DNA of 64,000 bases, from contig NZ_CP021978.1 in NCBI RefSeq assembly GCF_004803895.1, positions 4,402,001 through 4,466,000 of the forward strand, written 5' to 3'. The first letter of the stretch is position 1. Every line of letters begins with the position of its first letter. Made by a program: the position numbers and the translations under genes. This DNA is from Streptomyces hawaiiensis. Lineage in GTDB: Bacteria > Actinomycetota > Actinomycetes > Streptomycetales > Streptomycetaceae. The notes beneath the pieces were generated by a model. It did no database searches. It was not told the origin of the DNA and saw nothing but the letters and a program-made list of their open reading frames with translations. Below are positions 27,774 to 36,752 of the stretch, one piece after another.

Positions 27774-28408
27774 GTGCGCGCATTCTCGTGGTCGACAACT
27801 ACGACAGCTTCGTCTTCAACCTGGTCCAGTACCTGTACCAGCTGGGCGCCGAGTGCGAGGTCCTGCGCAACGACGAGGTGTCGACGGCGCACGCCCAGGA
27901 CGGTTTCGACGGGGTCCTGCTCTCTCCGGGTCCGGGCACGCCGGAGCAGGCCGGCGTCTGCGTGGACATGGTCCGGCACTGTGCCGGCACGGGTGTCCCG
28001 GTCTTCGGTGTCTGCCTGGGCATGCAGTCGATGCAGGTGGCGTACGGCGGTGTGGTGGACCGGGCGCCCGAGCTGCTGCACGGCAAGACCTCCCTGGTCG
28101 AGCACGGTGGCGGTGGCGTCTTCGCGGGCCTGCCCTCTCCCTTCACGGCGACGCGTTACCACTCGCTGGCCGCCGAGCCGGCGACGGTCCCGGCGGAGCT
28201 GGAGGTCACGGCCCGCACGCACGACGGCATCGTGATGGGTCTGAGGCACCGCGAACTGCCGGTCGAGGGCGTGCAGTTCCACCCGGAGTCGGTGCTGACC
28301 GAGCACGGGCACCGGATGCTGGCCAACTGGCTGACGGAGTGCGGCGACCAGGGTGCGGTGGCGAGGTCGGCCGGGCTCGCCCCGGTGGTGGGCAGGGCCA
28401 CGGCGTGA
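27770..28408 (+). CDS. pabA: Anthranilate / aminodeoxychorismate synthase component II (glutamine amidotransferase)
   Basis: A 212-residue class I glutaminase: ILVVDNYDSFVFNLVQYL, nucleophile Cys82 in FGVCLGMQ, and the His171/Glu173 pair in FHPESV. It supplies ammonia from glutamine to a chorismate-binding partner. PabA (folate) and TrpG (tryptophan) cannot be told apart by motifs; location away from trp genes fits PabA or a dual-use enzyme. GTG 27770 overlaps the previous stop, and its own stop overlaps the next sortase start by four bases, so all are one transcript. Confidence 0.9.
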   Translation: MSARILVVDNYDSFVFNLVQYLYQLGAECEVLRNDEVSTAHAQDGFDGVLLSPGPGTPEQAGVCVDMVRHCAGTGVPVFGVCLGMQSMQVAYGGVVDRAPELLHGKTSLVEHGGGGVFAGLPSPFTATRYHSLAAEPATVPAELEVTARTHDGIVMGLRHRELPVEGVQFHPESVLTEHGHRMLANWLTECGDQGAVARSAGLAPVVGRATA

Positions 28409-29520
28409 CCGCGCTGCGCCCCGAGCGCGAGTCCGACACCTCGTACGGGCAGCAGTCGTACGGGGTGCCGGGTGCGTTCGAGGAGTGGCCGGGCGGAGGG
28501 GCGTACGGTGCGTCCCCGCAGCCGGATCCGCACGCGTCGTACGAACCCGTCCGGGACGAGCCCTTTCTGCCGCCCGCCGACGAGGAGACGGTGGCGCTGC
28601 GGATACCGGATCCACCGCCGGAGACCGGCGACTCCACAGCGGGCTCTCGGGCTTCCTATGCCGCACGGCAGGACGGACCCGCCCAAGGTGGCCGCGCGGC
28701 CCGCAGGAAGGCCGCAAAGGGCCGTCACGGGCGTCATGGCGGCGCGTCGGACATCCCGCCGGCCGCCCACACCGACTCCGGCGCCGGGAGCCGGTCACGG
28801 GCGCCGCTGTCGCGGGTGGAGGCGCGGCGGCAGGCGCGGGCCCGTAAGCCCGGCCCGGCGGTCGTCGCCAGCCGGGCCATAGGCGAGGTGTTCATCACCA
28901 CCGGCGTGCTGATGCTGCTGTTCGTCACGTACCAGCTGTGGTGGACGAACGTCCGGGCGCATGCCCAGGCCGGCCAGGAGGCCAGCAGCCTCCAGAACGA
29001 CTGGGCGAGCGGCAAGCGCAACCCGGGCACGTTCGAGCCGGGGCAGGGATTCGCCCTCCTGCACATCCCGAAGCTGGACGTGGTGGTGCCGATCGCCGAG
29101 GGCACCAACAGCAAGGGCGTGCTCGACCGGGGCATGGTCGGCCACTACGCGGAGGGTGCGCTGAAGACCGCGATGCCGGGCGACAAGACCGGGAACTTCG
29201 GGCTCGCGGGCCACCGCAACACCCACGGAGAACCGTTCCGGTACATCAACAGGCTCACCAAGGGCGATCCGATCGTCGTGGAGACGCAGGACAAGTACTA
29301 CGTCTACAAGATGGCCTCGATCCTGCCGGTGACGTCGCCGAGCAACACGAGCGTCCTGAATCCCGTGCCCACGGGGTCCGGATTCACCAAGCCCGGCCGC
29401 TACATCACGCTGACCACGTGCACGCCGGAGTTCACCAGCAAGTACCGGATGATCGTCTGGGGCAAGATGGTCGAGGAACGGCCGCGCAGCAAGGGCAAGC
29501 CGGATGCGCTCGTCAGTTAA
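28405..29520 (+). CDS. Class E sortase with long N-terminal region (second of three)
   Basis: A 371-residue protein. Residues 1-150 are disordered, rich in Pro, Gly, Arg and Ala, and should be cytoplasmic. A membrane helix (about 158-178, EVFITTGVLMLLFVTYQLWW) and the sortase domain follow. The catalytic residues are His270, Cys339 (TLTTCTPE) and Arg348. The long cytoplasmic N-terminus is unusual beside the two short sortases and could bind partners. The GTG at 28405 overlaps the pabA stop. Confidence 0.92.
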   Translation: MTALRPERESDTSYGQQSYGVPGAFEEWPGGGAYGASPQPDPHASYEPVRDEPFLPPADEETVALRIPDPPPETGDSTAGSRASYAARQDGPAQGGRAARRKAAKGRHGRHGGASDIPPAAHTDSGAGSRSRAPLSRVEARRQARARKPGPAVVASRAIGEVFITTGVLMLLFVTYQLWWTNVRAHAQAGQEASSLQNDWASGKRNPGTFEPGQGFALLHIPKLDVVVPIAEGTNSKGVLDRGMVGHYAEGALKTAMPGDKTGNFGLAGHRNTHGEPFRYINRLTKGDPIVVETQDKYYVYKMASILPVTSPSNTSVLNPVPTGSGFTKPGRYITLTTCTPEFTSKYRMIVWGKMVEERPRSKGKPDALVS

Positions 29521-29533
29521 GGGCAGATGACCA

Positions 29534-30283
29534 GTGGCAGCGACCACCGACACGGACCACGAGAAGCACACCGGCGCGGCGTCGCGGCCGCCTGCGGCAC
29601 GCCGCAGGCCGGGCCCGGTCGCCATGGCGGTGAGCTTCTTCGGGGAACTCCTCATCACCGCGGGCCTGGTCCTCGGCCTGTTCGTCGTCTACTCGCTGTG
29701 GTGGACGAACGTCGTCGCCGACCGCGCGGCGGGCAAGCAGGCCGACGAGGTCCGTGAGGACTGGGCCCACGGCCGGGGCGGCCCCGGTGCGCTGGACACC
29801 AAGAACGGCATCGGCTTCCTGCACGTGCCGTCGATGAGGAACGGCGAGGTCCTGGTCGAGAAGGGCACGTCGAACAAGATCCTCAACGACGGTGTCGCCG
29901 GCTACTACACCGACCCCGTCAAGGCGACACTGCCGATGTCGGGCAAGGACGGCAACTTCTCCCTCGCCGCTCACCGCGACGGACACGGCGCGAAGTTCCA
30001 CAACATCGACAAGATCACGAAGGGTGACCCGATCGTCTTCGAGACGAAGGACAAGTGGTACGTCTACAAGGTCTACGACATCCTTCCCGAGACCTCGAAG
30101 TACAACGTCAAGGTCCTCTCCCAGATCCCGAAGGAGTCCGGCAGGAAGAAGCCGGGCCACTACATCACGCTGACGACCTGCACGCCGCTGTACACGAGCA
30201 CGTACCGGTACATCGTGTGGGGTGAGCTGGAGCGGGTGGAGAAGGTGGACAGCGAGCGGACGCCGCCGGAGGAGCTGCGCTGA
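29534..30283 (+). CDS. Class E sortase (third of three)
   Basis: A 249-residue protein with a membrane helix at about 33-57 (FFGELLITAGLVLGLFVVYSLWW) and catalytic residues His147 (LAAHRDGHG), Cys216 (TLTTCTP) and Arg225 (TYRYIVW). It is close to the second sortase in sequence, consistent with tandem duplication. It starts at GTG 29534; the ribosome site is weak. A bidirectional terminator lies 38 bases behind it. No LAXTG substrate gene was seen in the window. Confidence 0.92.
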   Translation: MAATTDTDHEKHTGAASRPPAARRRPGPVAMAVSFFGELLITAGLVLGLFVVYSLWWTNVVADRAAGKQADEVREDWAHGRGGPGALDTKNGIGFLHVPSMRNGEVLVEKGTSNKILNDGVAGYYTDPVKATLPMSGKDGNFSLAAHRDGHGAKFHNIDKITKGDPIVFETKDKWYVYKVYDILPETSKYNVKVLSQIPKESGRKKPGHYITLTTCTPLYTSTYRYIVWGELERVEKVDSERTPPEELR

Positions 30284-30321
30284 CCGGCTTCTTCGTGGGA
30301 TGTGGGTCGCTACCATGACGG

Positions 30322-30360
30322 AGGCCCGAAGCCGCAACCTACTCTTGCGGCTTCGGGCCT
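30322..30360. terminator. Bidirectional terminator
   Basis: AGGCCCGAAGCCGCAA at 30322-30337 pairs perfectly with 30345-30360, loop CCTACTC. It lies between the rightward sortase operon and the leftward Mrr-like gene and should serve both. Confidence 0.9.
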
Positions 30361-30377
30361 TTGTGGTGGTCGGGTCG

Positions 30378-31409
30378 CTATTCCAGGACGGTCAGGGCCG
30401 CCCCGGCGCTCCATTCCTCCACCAGCCCGCGATGTACGGCGGTGATGCCGCTGTCGGCTGCGATGTTCTGGGCGTCGCGGGTGAAGGGGCATGTCGCCAC
30501 GAACAGGGCCACGTCGGAGTCGTGCAGGACCTTGGCCGCTCCGATGAACTTCTGGACCTCGGGGCTGGTGATGGAGAGGTGAGGCGCGAACCTCTTGCAC
30601 TGGACGACGATGCGCCGCCCGTCGGCCGTGAGCGCGGTGATGTCGATGCCCCGGTCCCTTCCGCCGCCTTGCACGACGACGTTGGTGCAGCCGTCGCGGC
30701 GCAGCAGCTCGGCGACGTGTTCTTCGAACTCGCGCCCGTTCATGGCGTCCATGGCGGCCATGACTCCGGCGAGGGGGCGGTCCTCTCGGGGGCCTTCCAG
30801 CCGCTGGAGCCGGGTGTGGTGCTGCCGGAGCCGCTTCTCGATGCGCTGGACGCCCGCCCGGAGGGCGAGGAGCTCTCGCCGGTGCTCGCCCGATGTTTCG
30901 ATCAGGGCGTTGAACATGGGGACGACGGTCCTCCCCAGGATGTGGGTGATGCGCTGGTCGATGCGGGCGTCGAGGGTGGCGGTGTCGGCCGGGGCAGGGT
31001 TTTCCACAGGCTGTGTGCGCGCCAGGTATTCCATGTCGAGGAGGTACACACGCACCTGACGTGCGACGTCGCTGTCTCGGAGCAGCATGGCGATGTTGAG
31101 GACGGCGCGTCGGGAGAAGAGAGCCAGGGAGCGGGTGCGTGACTGGATTCCACTGAGGTTCTTGAAGGACCTCAGTTCTTCGCCGGTCAGCAGCTGGTAG
31201 CCGTTGGCTTCCAGCTCAGTTCGGTGGTCCTTGATGAGTGACTTGATGGCTTCGAGACCGACGTCGAAGTACGACGCCACCATTGCGGTCGTCACATGCA
31301 TCCCGTCCGGCAGCAGCGACAGTGCTTTGACCCTGTCGAGTACGTCCGTGCGGTCGAGCACGCTGCCGCGCAGGGTCTGTGATTCCAGCAAGGCCGTTTC
31401 GTTGATCAC
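30378..31409 (-). CDS. Mrr-like restriction endonuclease with N-terminal DNA-binding-type domain
   Basis: A 343-residue protein. The C-terminal domain has the PD-(D/E)XK core of Mrr nucleases: NGREFEEHVAELLRRDGC, GGRDRGIDITALTADGRRIVVQCKRF, then HLSITSPEVQKFIGAAKVLHD. Mrr-like enzymes often act on modified or foreign DNA. The N-terminal 110 residues (RVKALSLLPDGMHVTTAMVASYFDVGLEAIKSLIKDHRTEL ... LFSRRAVLNIAMLLRDSDVARQVRVYLLD) resemble phage Rha/antirepressor-type regulatory domains. A coiled-coil-like linker joins them. GTG 31409 (AAGGGCAGAAC upstream) is preferred; ATG 31487 is possible but lacks a ribosome site. The gene stands alone with no methylase beside it. Confidence 0.82.
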   Translation of the reverse strand: MINETALLESQTLRGSVLDRTDVLDRVKALSLLPDGMHVTTAMVASYFDVGLEAIKSLIKDHRTELEANGYQLLTGEELRSFKNLSGIQSRTRSLALFSRRAVLNIAMLLRDSDVARQVRVYLLDMEYLARTQPVENPAPADTATLDARIDQRITHILGRTVVPMFNALIETSGEHRRELLALRAGVQRIEKRLRQHHTRLQRLEGPREDRPLAGVMAAMDAMNGREFEEHVAELLRRDGCTNVVVQGGGRDRGIDITALTADGRRIVVQCKRFAPHLSITSPEVQKFIGAAKVLHDSDVALFVATCPFTRDAQNIAADSGITAVHRGLVEEWSAGAALTVLE

Positions 31410-31545
31410 GTTCTGCCCTTCGGCTCGTATGGCCGGGGCGGGGTCCGATTCCCCACCCCACCCCACCCGGCGAACGAGTCGGGACATATGAAGACACGAT
31501 CGACGGACGCACGTTTTTGCGGGGATGTCGTCGGCCGTGCACGGC

Positions 31546-31578
31546 AGAGCCCCCGGCCTCTGTGGGGCCGGGGGCTCT
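31546..31578. terminator. Terminator behind pknB
   Basis: AGAGCCCCCGGCC at 31546-31558 pairs perfectly with GGCCGGGGGCTCT at 31566-31578, 29 bases beyond the leftward kinase stop. The 31410-31606 interval holds nothing else. Confidence 0.88.
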
Positions 31579-31606
31579 GTGGCGTGATGGTGGGGCGAGG
31601 GCCGGG

Positions 31607-33637
31607 TCAGTCGTCCTCGTTGCTGCCGTTGAGGCCGCCGAAGATGCCGCCGTTTCCGCCGCCGTTATTGCCGCCGTTGTTGTTCCCGATGCCGACGGTC
31701 TGGAGCGTGATCGTCGTGCTCGCCGGGTCGTCGACCTCCTGGTCGGGACCGGGGTTCTGGCCGGCGACGAGGGCGTTGTCGCTCTGGTCACTGCCATTGG
31801 CGAACTGGATGCTGGTGAAGCCCTGCTGCGCGAGGATCTGCTTGGCCTGGCCGACCGTCTGGCCGACGACCTGCGGGACCTTGACCTTCTGCTGTTCCTT
31901 CTTCTTGCCGATCTGGATGTTCACCGACGAGTTCGGGTCGACCGACGTGCCTGCCTGCGGTGTGGTCTGGATGACCTTGCCGACCTGGTTGTCGTCGTCG
32001 GTCTCCACCTCGGTGCAGTTGCCGACCAGGTCGCTGGCCTGCATCTGCTGCTTGGCCGCGTTACAGCTCTGGCCGAGCACGTCCGGGACGGTGGATTTCG
32101 CTTCGGCCTTGGCGACGGTGAGGGTGATCGTGGAGCCCTTCTCCACCTCCTCGCCCAATTCCGGGTTCTGCTCGAGGACGGTGCCGGGCTCCTCCGAGGA
32201 CTCCTTCGACTTCGTCTCGACCACGAACTGGTACTTGTCGCCCTCCAGTGTCGCCTTGGCGTCGTCCAGGCTGTCGCCGACGACGCTCGGCACCGCCACC
32301 TTCGGCGCCCCGGTCGACACGACCAGGGAGATGGTGTCGCCCTTGGTGACCGTCTTCCCGGCCTTCGGGTCCTGGGTGCAGATGTTGCCCTTGGCCTGGT
32401 TGTCGCAGGGCTTGTTGGAGAAGCTCAGTTCGAGGTCGGAGTTCTTGGCCAGCTGCTGGGCGCTCTGCTTCGTCTCACCGACGAAGTTCGGTGCCGGGAG
32501 CGCGTCGTTGCTCGCGCCGCCGTCGCCGCTGAACGCCCACCGGCCGATCAGGATCGCCCCGACCAGGACGAGGATGCCCGCGACGACGAGCAGGATCGTG
32601 GAGGTGTTGGACTTGCGCTGCTGCCCGCGGCGCCGGTCGGGGCGGTCGTCGTAGCCGTAGCCGCCGTCGTCCGGGTTCATGGGGGGCAGCATGGACGTGG
32701 CGCCCGCGCCGGAGTCCGCGCGCAGGGCCGTCGTCGGCTGGTCGTCGGGGTAGCCGCCGTAACCCACCGCGCCCATCGCGGCCGTGGCGGCGACCGGCTG
32801 GCCGTCGAGGCAGGCCTCGATGTCGGCGCGCATCTCGTCGGCCGACTGGTAGCGGTAGTCCGGGTCCTTGACGAGCGCCTTCAGCACGATCGCGTCCATG
32901 TCGGGCGTGATCTCGGGGTCGAAGACGCTCGGTGACTGCGGCTCCTCCCGGACGTGCTGGTAGGCCACGGCCACCGGGGAGTCGCCGACGAAGGGCGGAC
33001 GGACGGTCAGCAGCTCGTAGAGCAGACAGCCGGTGGAGTACAGGTCGGACCGGGCGTCGACCTGCTCGCCCTTCGCCTGCTCCGGCGAGAGGTACTGGGC
33101 GGTGCCGATGACCGCGGAGGTCTGCGTCATCGTCATGCCGGAGTCGCCCATGGCGCGGGCGATGCCGAAGTCCATGACCTTGACCTGGCCGTTGCGCGTC
33201 AGCATGACGTTCGCCGGCTTGATGTCGCGGTGGACGATACCGGCGCGGTGGGAGTACTCCAGGGCCTGGAGGATGCCGATGGTCATCTCCATGGACCGCT
33301 CCGGCAGCAGCTTGCGGCCGGAGTGCAGCAGTTCACGCAGCGTCGAGCCGTCCACGTACTCCATGACGATGTACGGGATCGACACGTTGTCGATGTAGTC
33401 CTCGCCCGTGTCGTAGACCGCGACGATCGCGGGATGGTTGAGCGAGGCGGCCGACTGGGCCTCCCGGCGGAACCGGGCCTGGAAGGAAGGGTCACGCGCG
33501 AGATCCGCGCGCAGCGTCTTCACCGCCACGGTGCGGCCGAGACGGGTGTCATGCGCGAGGTAGACCTCCGCCATGCCACCACGCCCGAGCACCTGGCCCA
33601 GTTCGTACCGGCCGCCGAGGCGACGCGGCTCTTCCAT
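31607..33637 (-). CDS. pknB: PASTA-domain Ser/Thr protein kinase
   Basis: A 676-residue receptor kinase. Glycine loop GRGGMAEV at 18-25, Lys40, HRDIKPAN at 136-143, DFG at 156-158. After a disordered linker comes a membrane helix (about 348-368, ILLVVAGILVLVGAILIG). Outside the membrane are four PASTA repeats, beginning near APNFVGETKQ, VPSVVGDSLDD, VPDVLGQSCNA and VPQVVGQTVGQ, followed by an Asn/Gly-rich tail. PASTA kinases sense muropeptides or lipid II and control cell-wall growth. It is the last gene of the leftward fhaA-fhaB-pstP-rodA-pbpA-pknB unit. A 169-base gap separates it from pbpA. Confidence 0.96.
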   Translation of the reverse strand: MEEPRRLGGRYELGQVLGRGGMAEVYLAHDTRLGRTVAVKTLRADLARDPSFQARFRREAQSAASLNHPAIVAVYDTGEDYIDNVSIPYIVMEYVDGSTLRELLHSGRKLLPERSMEMTIGILQALEYSHRAGIVHRDIKPANVMLTRNGQVKVMDFGIARAMGDSGMTMTQTSAVIGTAQYLSPEQAKGEQVDARSDLYSTGCLLYELLTVRPPFVGDSPVAVAYQHVREEPQSPSVFDPEITPDMDAIVLKALVKDPDYRYQSADEMRADIEACLDGQPVAATAAMGAVGYGGYPDDQPTTALRADSGAGATSMLPPMNPDDGGYGYDDRPDRRRGQQRKSNTSTILLVVAGILVLVGAILIGRWAFSGDGGASNDALPAPNFVGETKQSAQQLAKNSDLELSFSNKPCDNQAKGNICTQDPKAGKTVTKGDTISLVVSTGAPKVAVPSVVGDSLDDAKATLEGDKYQFVVETKSKESSEEPGTVLEQNPELGEEVEKGSTITLTVAKAEAKSTVPDVLGQSCNAAKQQMQASDLVGNCTEVETDDDNQVGKVIQTTPQAGTSVDPNSSVNIQIGKKKEQQKVKVPQVVGQTVGQAKQILAQQGFTSIQFANGSDQSDNALVAGQNPGPDQEVDDPASTTITLQTVGIGNNNGGNNGGGNGGIFGGLNGSNEDD

Positions 33638-33806
33638 AGCTACCTACCAGCCCTCTCCGTCGGTCCCGACCGGCATGTTTGTACGGTCGGAGGCTGCCGT
33701 CCGGGCCTACCGTACCCGGCTCGCTCTGTGTGACCTGGCCAAGCCCGTCAGCCGATACAGGACCGGTATCGCAACGTGCACCGATGTGAAGCAGGCGTGA
33801 GCAGGG

Positions 33807-35285
33807 TCACCTCTTGCTGTCGATGACCGCCTCCATCACGTTCCTCGCGATCGGTGCCGCGAGGCCGCCGCCGGAGATGTCGTCACGGACGGCGTCGTCG
33901 TCCTCGACGACGACCGCCACGGCGACCGGCGAGCTGCCGTCCTCGCCCTTGGCGTAGGAGATGAACCACGCGTAGGGGTTCTCGCTGTTGTCGACGCCGT
34001 GCTGGGCGGTACCGGTCTTGCCGCCCACCTTGACGCCGTCGATCTTGGCGTTCGAGCCCGTTCCCTTGTCGACGACCGTCTCCATCATCGACTGGAGGAT
34101 CTGGGCGTTCTCCGCCGACAGCGGCTGGCTCAGCTCTTCCGGATCGGTCTTCTCGATCGGGTCGACGCCGGGCGACTGGAGCTCGTCGACCATGTACGGC
34201 TTCATCAGCTTGCCGTCGTTGGCGACGGCCGAGGCGACCATGGCCATCTGCAGCGGGGTGGCCGCGGTGTTGAACTGGCCGATGGACGACAGTGCCGTCT
34301 GCGACGGGTTCATGCCGTCGGAGAAGACCGAGGCGGTGGAGCGGACGGGGGTGAACTGCTCCTCGGTGAAGCCGAACTCCTTCGCCTGGGCCAGCATCTT
34401 CTCGTTGCCGAGGTCGGCGCCGATCTTGCCGAAGACGGTGTTGCAGGAGTACTGGAGGGCCACCCGCAGCGTCGCGTTCTTGCAGGGGATGTTGCCCTCG
34501 TTGGGCAGCTTGGTGTTGGTGCCCTCCATGGTCCACGGGTCCGGCGAGTCGGTCTTCTCGTCCGGGTTCGTGTACAGGCCGTCCTCGAGGGCGGCGGCCG
34601 CGGTGACGACCTTGAAGGTGGAGCCCGGCGGGTAGGTCTCGCGCAGGGCGCGGTTCAGCGTCGGGTCGTCCGGGTTGTTCTTCTTCAGCAGCTTCTGCCA
34701 GGCCTTGGTGTCCGTCGTCGTGGAGTTGCCCGCGAAGGACGAGGGGTCGTACGACGGGTAGGAGGCGAGCGCCAGGATCTTGCCGGTCGACGGCTCGATC
34801 GCGGCGACGGCGCCCTTGCCGCCCTGCTTCTTCAGGCCGTTGTAGGCGGCCTTCTGCGCGGCGGCGTTCAGGGTCGTGACGACGTTGCCGCCCTGCTGCT
34901 TCTTGCCCGTGAGCATGTCGAGGGTGTTGCGGAAGAACAGCCGGTCGTCGTTCCCGGTGAGGATGCCGTCCTCGAGGTTCTCCAGCTGGGTGGCGCCGAA
35001 GGCCTGCGAGGCGTAGCCGGTGACCGGCGCCCACATGGCACCGTCCTTGTAGGTGCGCTTGAACTTGAAGTCGCTGCCCGGCGTCTCGGCGGAACCGGTG
35101 ATCGGCTTTCCGTCGACGATGATGTCGCCGCGCGGGGAGGCGTAGCGCTCGATGATGACGCGACGGTTGTTCTTGTCGGTCCTGAGCTCGTCCGCCTGGA
35201 CGTACTGGATCCAGTTGTCGCGGATCAGTAGTGCCATGACGAGCAGGCCACAGAAGATCGCGATCCGGCGCAGGGGCTTGTTCAT
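33807..35285 (-). CDS. pbpA: Penicillin-binding protein PbpA (class B transpeptidase)
   Basis: A 492-residue transpeptidase anchored by an N-terminal helix (residues 8-24, IAIFCGLLVMALLIRDN). The catalytic motifs are Ser222-TFK (STFK), Ser280-CN (SCN) and Lys423-TG (KTG). Class B enzymes crosslink peptidoglycan with a SEDS partner, here RodA. The ATG at 35285 overlaps the rodA stop by four bases, so they are coupled and probably act together in elongation or sporulation wall synthesis. Confidence 0.95.
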   Translation of the reverse strand: MNKPLRRIAIFCGLLVMALLIRDNWIQYVQADELRTDKNNRRVIIERYASPRGDIIVDGKPITGSAETPGSDFKFKRTYKDGAMWAPVTGYASQAFGATQLENLEDGILTGNDDRLFFRNTLDMLTGKKQQGGNVVTTLNAAAQKAAYNGLKKQGGKGAVAAIEPSTGKILALASYPSYDPSSFAGNSTTTDTKAWQKLLKKNNPDDPTLNRALRETYPPGSTFKVVTAAAALEDGLYTNPDEKTDSPDPWTMEGTNTKLPNEGNIPCKNATLRVALQYSCNTVFGKIGADLGNEKMLAQAKEFGFTEEQFTPVRSTASVFSDGMNPSQTALSSIGQFNTAATPLQMAMVASAVANDGKLMKPYMVDELQSPGVDPIEKTDPEELSQPLSAENAQILQSMMETVVDKGTGSNAKIDGVKVGGKTGTAQHGVDNSENPYAWFISYAKGEDGSSPVAVAVVVEDDDAVRDDISGGGLAAPIARNVMEAVIDSKR

Positions 35286-36730
35286 GACGGGCGGACCACC
35301 TGGGTCATCTCGGCGTCGGGGTTGGCGGCGGGCGCGGGGGCCGGGCGGCGGGCCGTGTCGCTGATTCTCAGCAGGATGCCGATCAGGGCCCAGTTGGCGA
35401 TCACGGAGGAACCGCCGTACGCCACGAACGGCAGCGTCATACCGGTCAGCGGGATGAGGCCCATCACACCGCCGGCCACGACGAAGACCTGGAGGGCGAA
35501 GGCGCCGGACAGGCCGATGGCCAGCAGCTTGCCGAACGGGTCGCGGGCCGCGAGGGCGGTTCGAACGCCCCGCTCGACGATCAGACCGTAGAGCAGCAGG
35601 ATCGCCATGACGCCCGCCAGGCCCAGCTCCTCGCCGAAGGTGGCGAGGATGAAGTCGGAGTTGGCGGCGAAGCCGATGAGGTCGGAGTTGCCCTGCCCGA
35701 GGCCGGTACCGAGGGTGCCGCCGGAGCCGAAGGCCCATAGCGCCTGCATGGCCTGCTCGGAGTGGACGATGCCGTCCTGGACGCCGGCGCGGGAGAGCTC
35801 GAACTCGTGCATCGGGTCGAGCCAGGCCTGCACACGCGTCTGGATGTGCGGCTCGAAGCTCGCCACGCCGACGGCGCCGACCGCGGACATCAGCAGACCG
35901 AAGACGATCCAGCTGGTCCGCTCGGTGGCGACGTACAGCATGATGATGAACATCCCGAAGAACAGCAGGGACGTACCGAGGTCGGTCTCGAAGACCAGGA
36001 TGAGGATCGAGATGACCCAGACCACGAGGATCGGTCCCAGGTCGCGGCCGCGCGGCAGGTACAGGCCCATGAAACGGCGGCTGGCCAGGGCCAAGGCGTC
36101 TCTCTTGACCATGAGGTAGCCGGCGAAGAAGACAGCGAGGGCGATCTTCGCGAACTCACCGGGCTGCAGCGTGCCTAGGCCGGGGATCTTGATCCAGATC
36201 TTGGCGCCGTAGATGTTCGCGCCGAGTCCGGGCACGAGCGGCAGGACCAGCAGGAACAGCGCACCGGCCATGGAGATGTACGTGTAGCGCTGCAGGACGC
36301 GGTGGTCCTTGAGGAAGATCAGCACGACCGCCAGCAGGGCGACGCCCATCGCCGAGTACAGCAGCTGCCTCGGTGCGGCGTCGGCGTAGTTGTTCAGCTT
36401 CTCGGACTGGTCCAGGCGCCAGATGACGACCAGGCCGAGCCCGTTGAGCAGGGTGGCCAGCGGCAGCAGCAGAGGGTCGGCGTACGGCGCGAACTTCCGG
36501 ACGACGAGATGGCCGACGCCCGCGAGCAGCCCGAGCCCGAGCCCGTAGCTCAACAGGCCCGGAGGTACCGAGTCGTTGAGGGCCAGGCCGACGTTGGCGT
36601 AGGCGAACACCGGGATGACTACGGCGAACACCAGCAGCGCGAGCTCGGTGTTGCGCCGGCTCGGCGCGCCGATGGCGCCGATCGTGGACGTGTGGTGCGT
36701 CGGCGAGTGCGACGTATTCGTACCGCTCAT
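35282..36730 (-). CDS. rodA: SEDS peptidoglycan polymerase (RodA/FtsW family)
   Basis: A 482-residue integral membrane protein with about ten to twelve helices. SEDS signatures are present: KIWIKIPGLGTLQPGEFAKIALAVFFAGYL near 177-206, FETDLGTSLLFFGMFI near 243-258, and FVAYGGSSVIANWALIGILLRIS near 435-457. SEDS proteins polymerise glycan strands from lipid II. Whether it is RodA or FtsW is judged from the pairing with pbpA in the fhaA-pknB cluster, which is the RodA position in actinobacteria. Confidence 0.93.
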   Translation of the reverse strand: MSGTNTSHSPTHHTSTIGAIGAPSRRNTELALLVFAVVIPVFAYANVGLALNDSVPPGLLSYGLGLGLLAGVGHLVVRKFAPYADPLLLPLATLLNGLGLVVIWRLDQSEKLNNYADAAPRQLLYSAMGVALLAVVLIFLKDHRVLQRYTYISMAGALFLLVLPLVPGLGANIYGAKIWIKIPGLGTLQPGEFAKIALAVFFAGYLMVKRDALALASRRFMGLYLPRGRDLGPILVVWVISILILVFETDLGTSLLFFGMFIIMLYVATERTSWIVFGLLMSAVGAVGVASFEPHIQTRVQAWLDPMHEFELSRAGVQDGIVHSEQAMQALWAFGSGGTLGTGLGQGNSDLIGFAANSDFILATFGEELGLAGVMAILLLYGLIVERGVRTALAARDPFGKLLAIGLSGAFALQVFVVAGGVMGLIPLTGMTLPFVAYGGSSVIANWALIGILLRISDTARRPAPAPAANPDAEMTQVVRPS

Positions 36731-36752
36731 CGTGTGACAGGGCCTCTCACGG

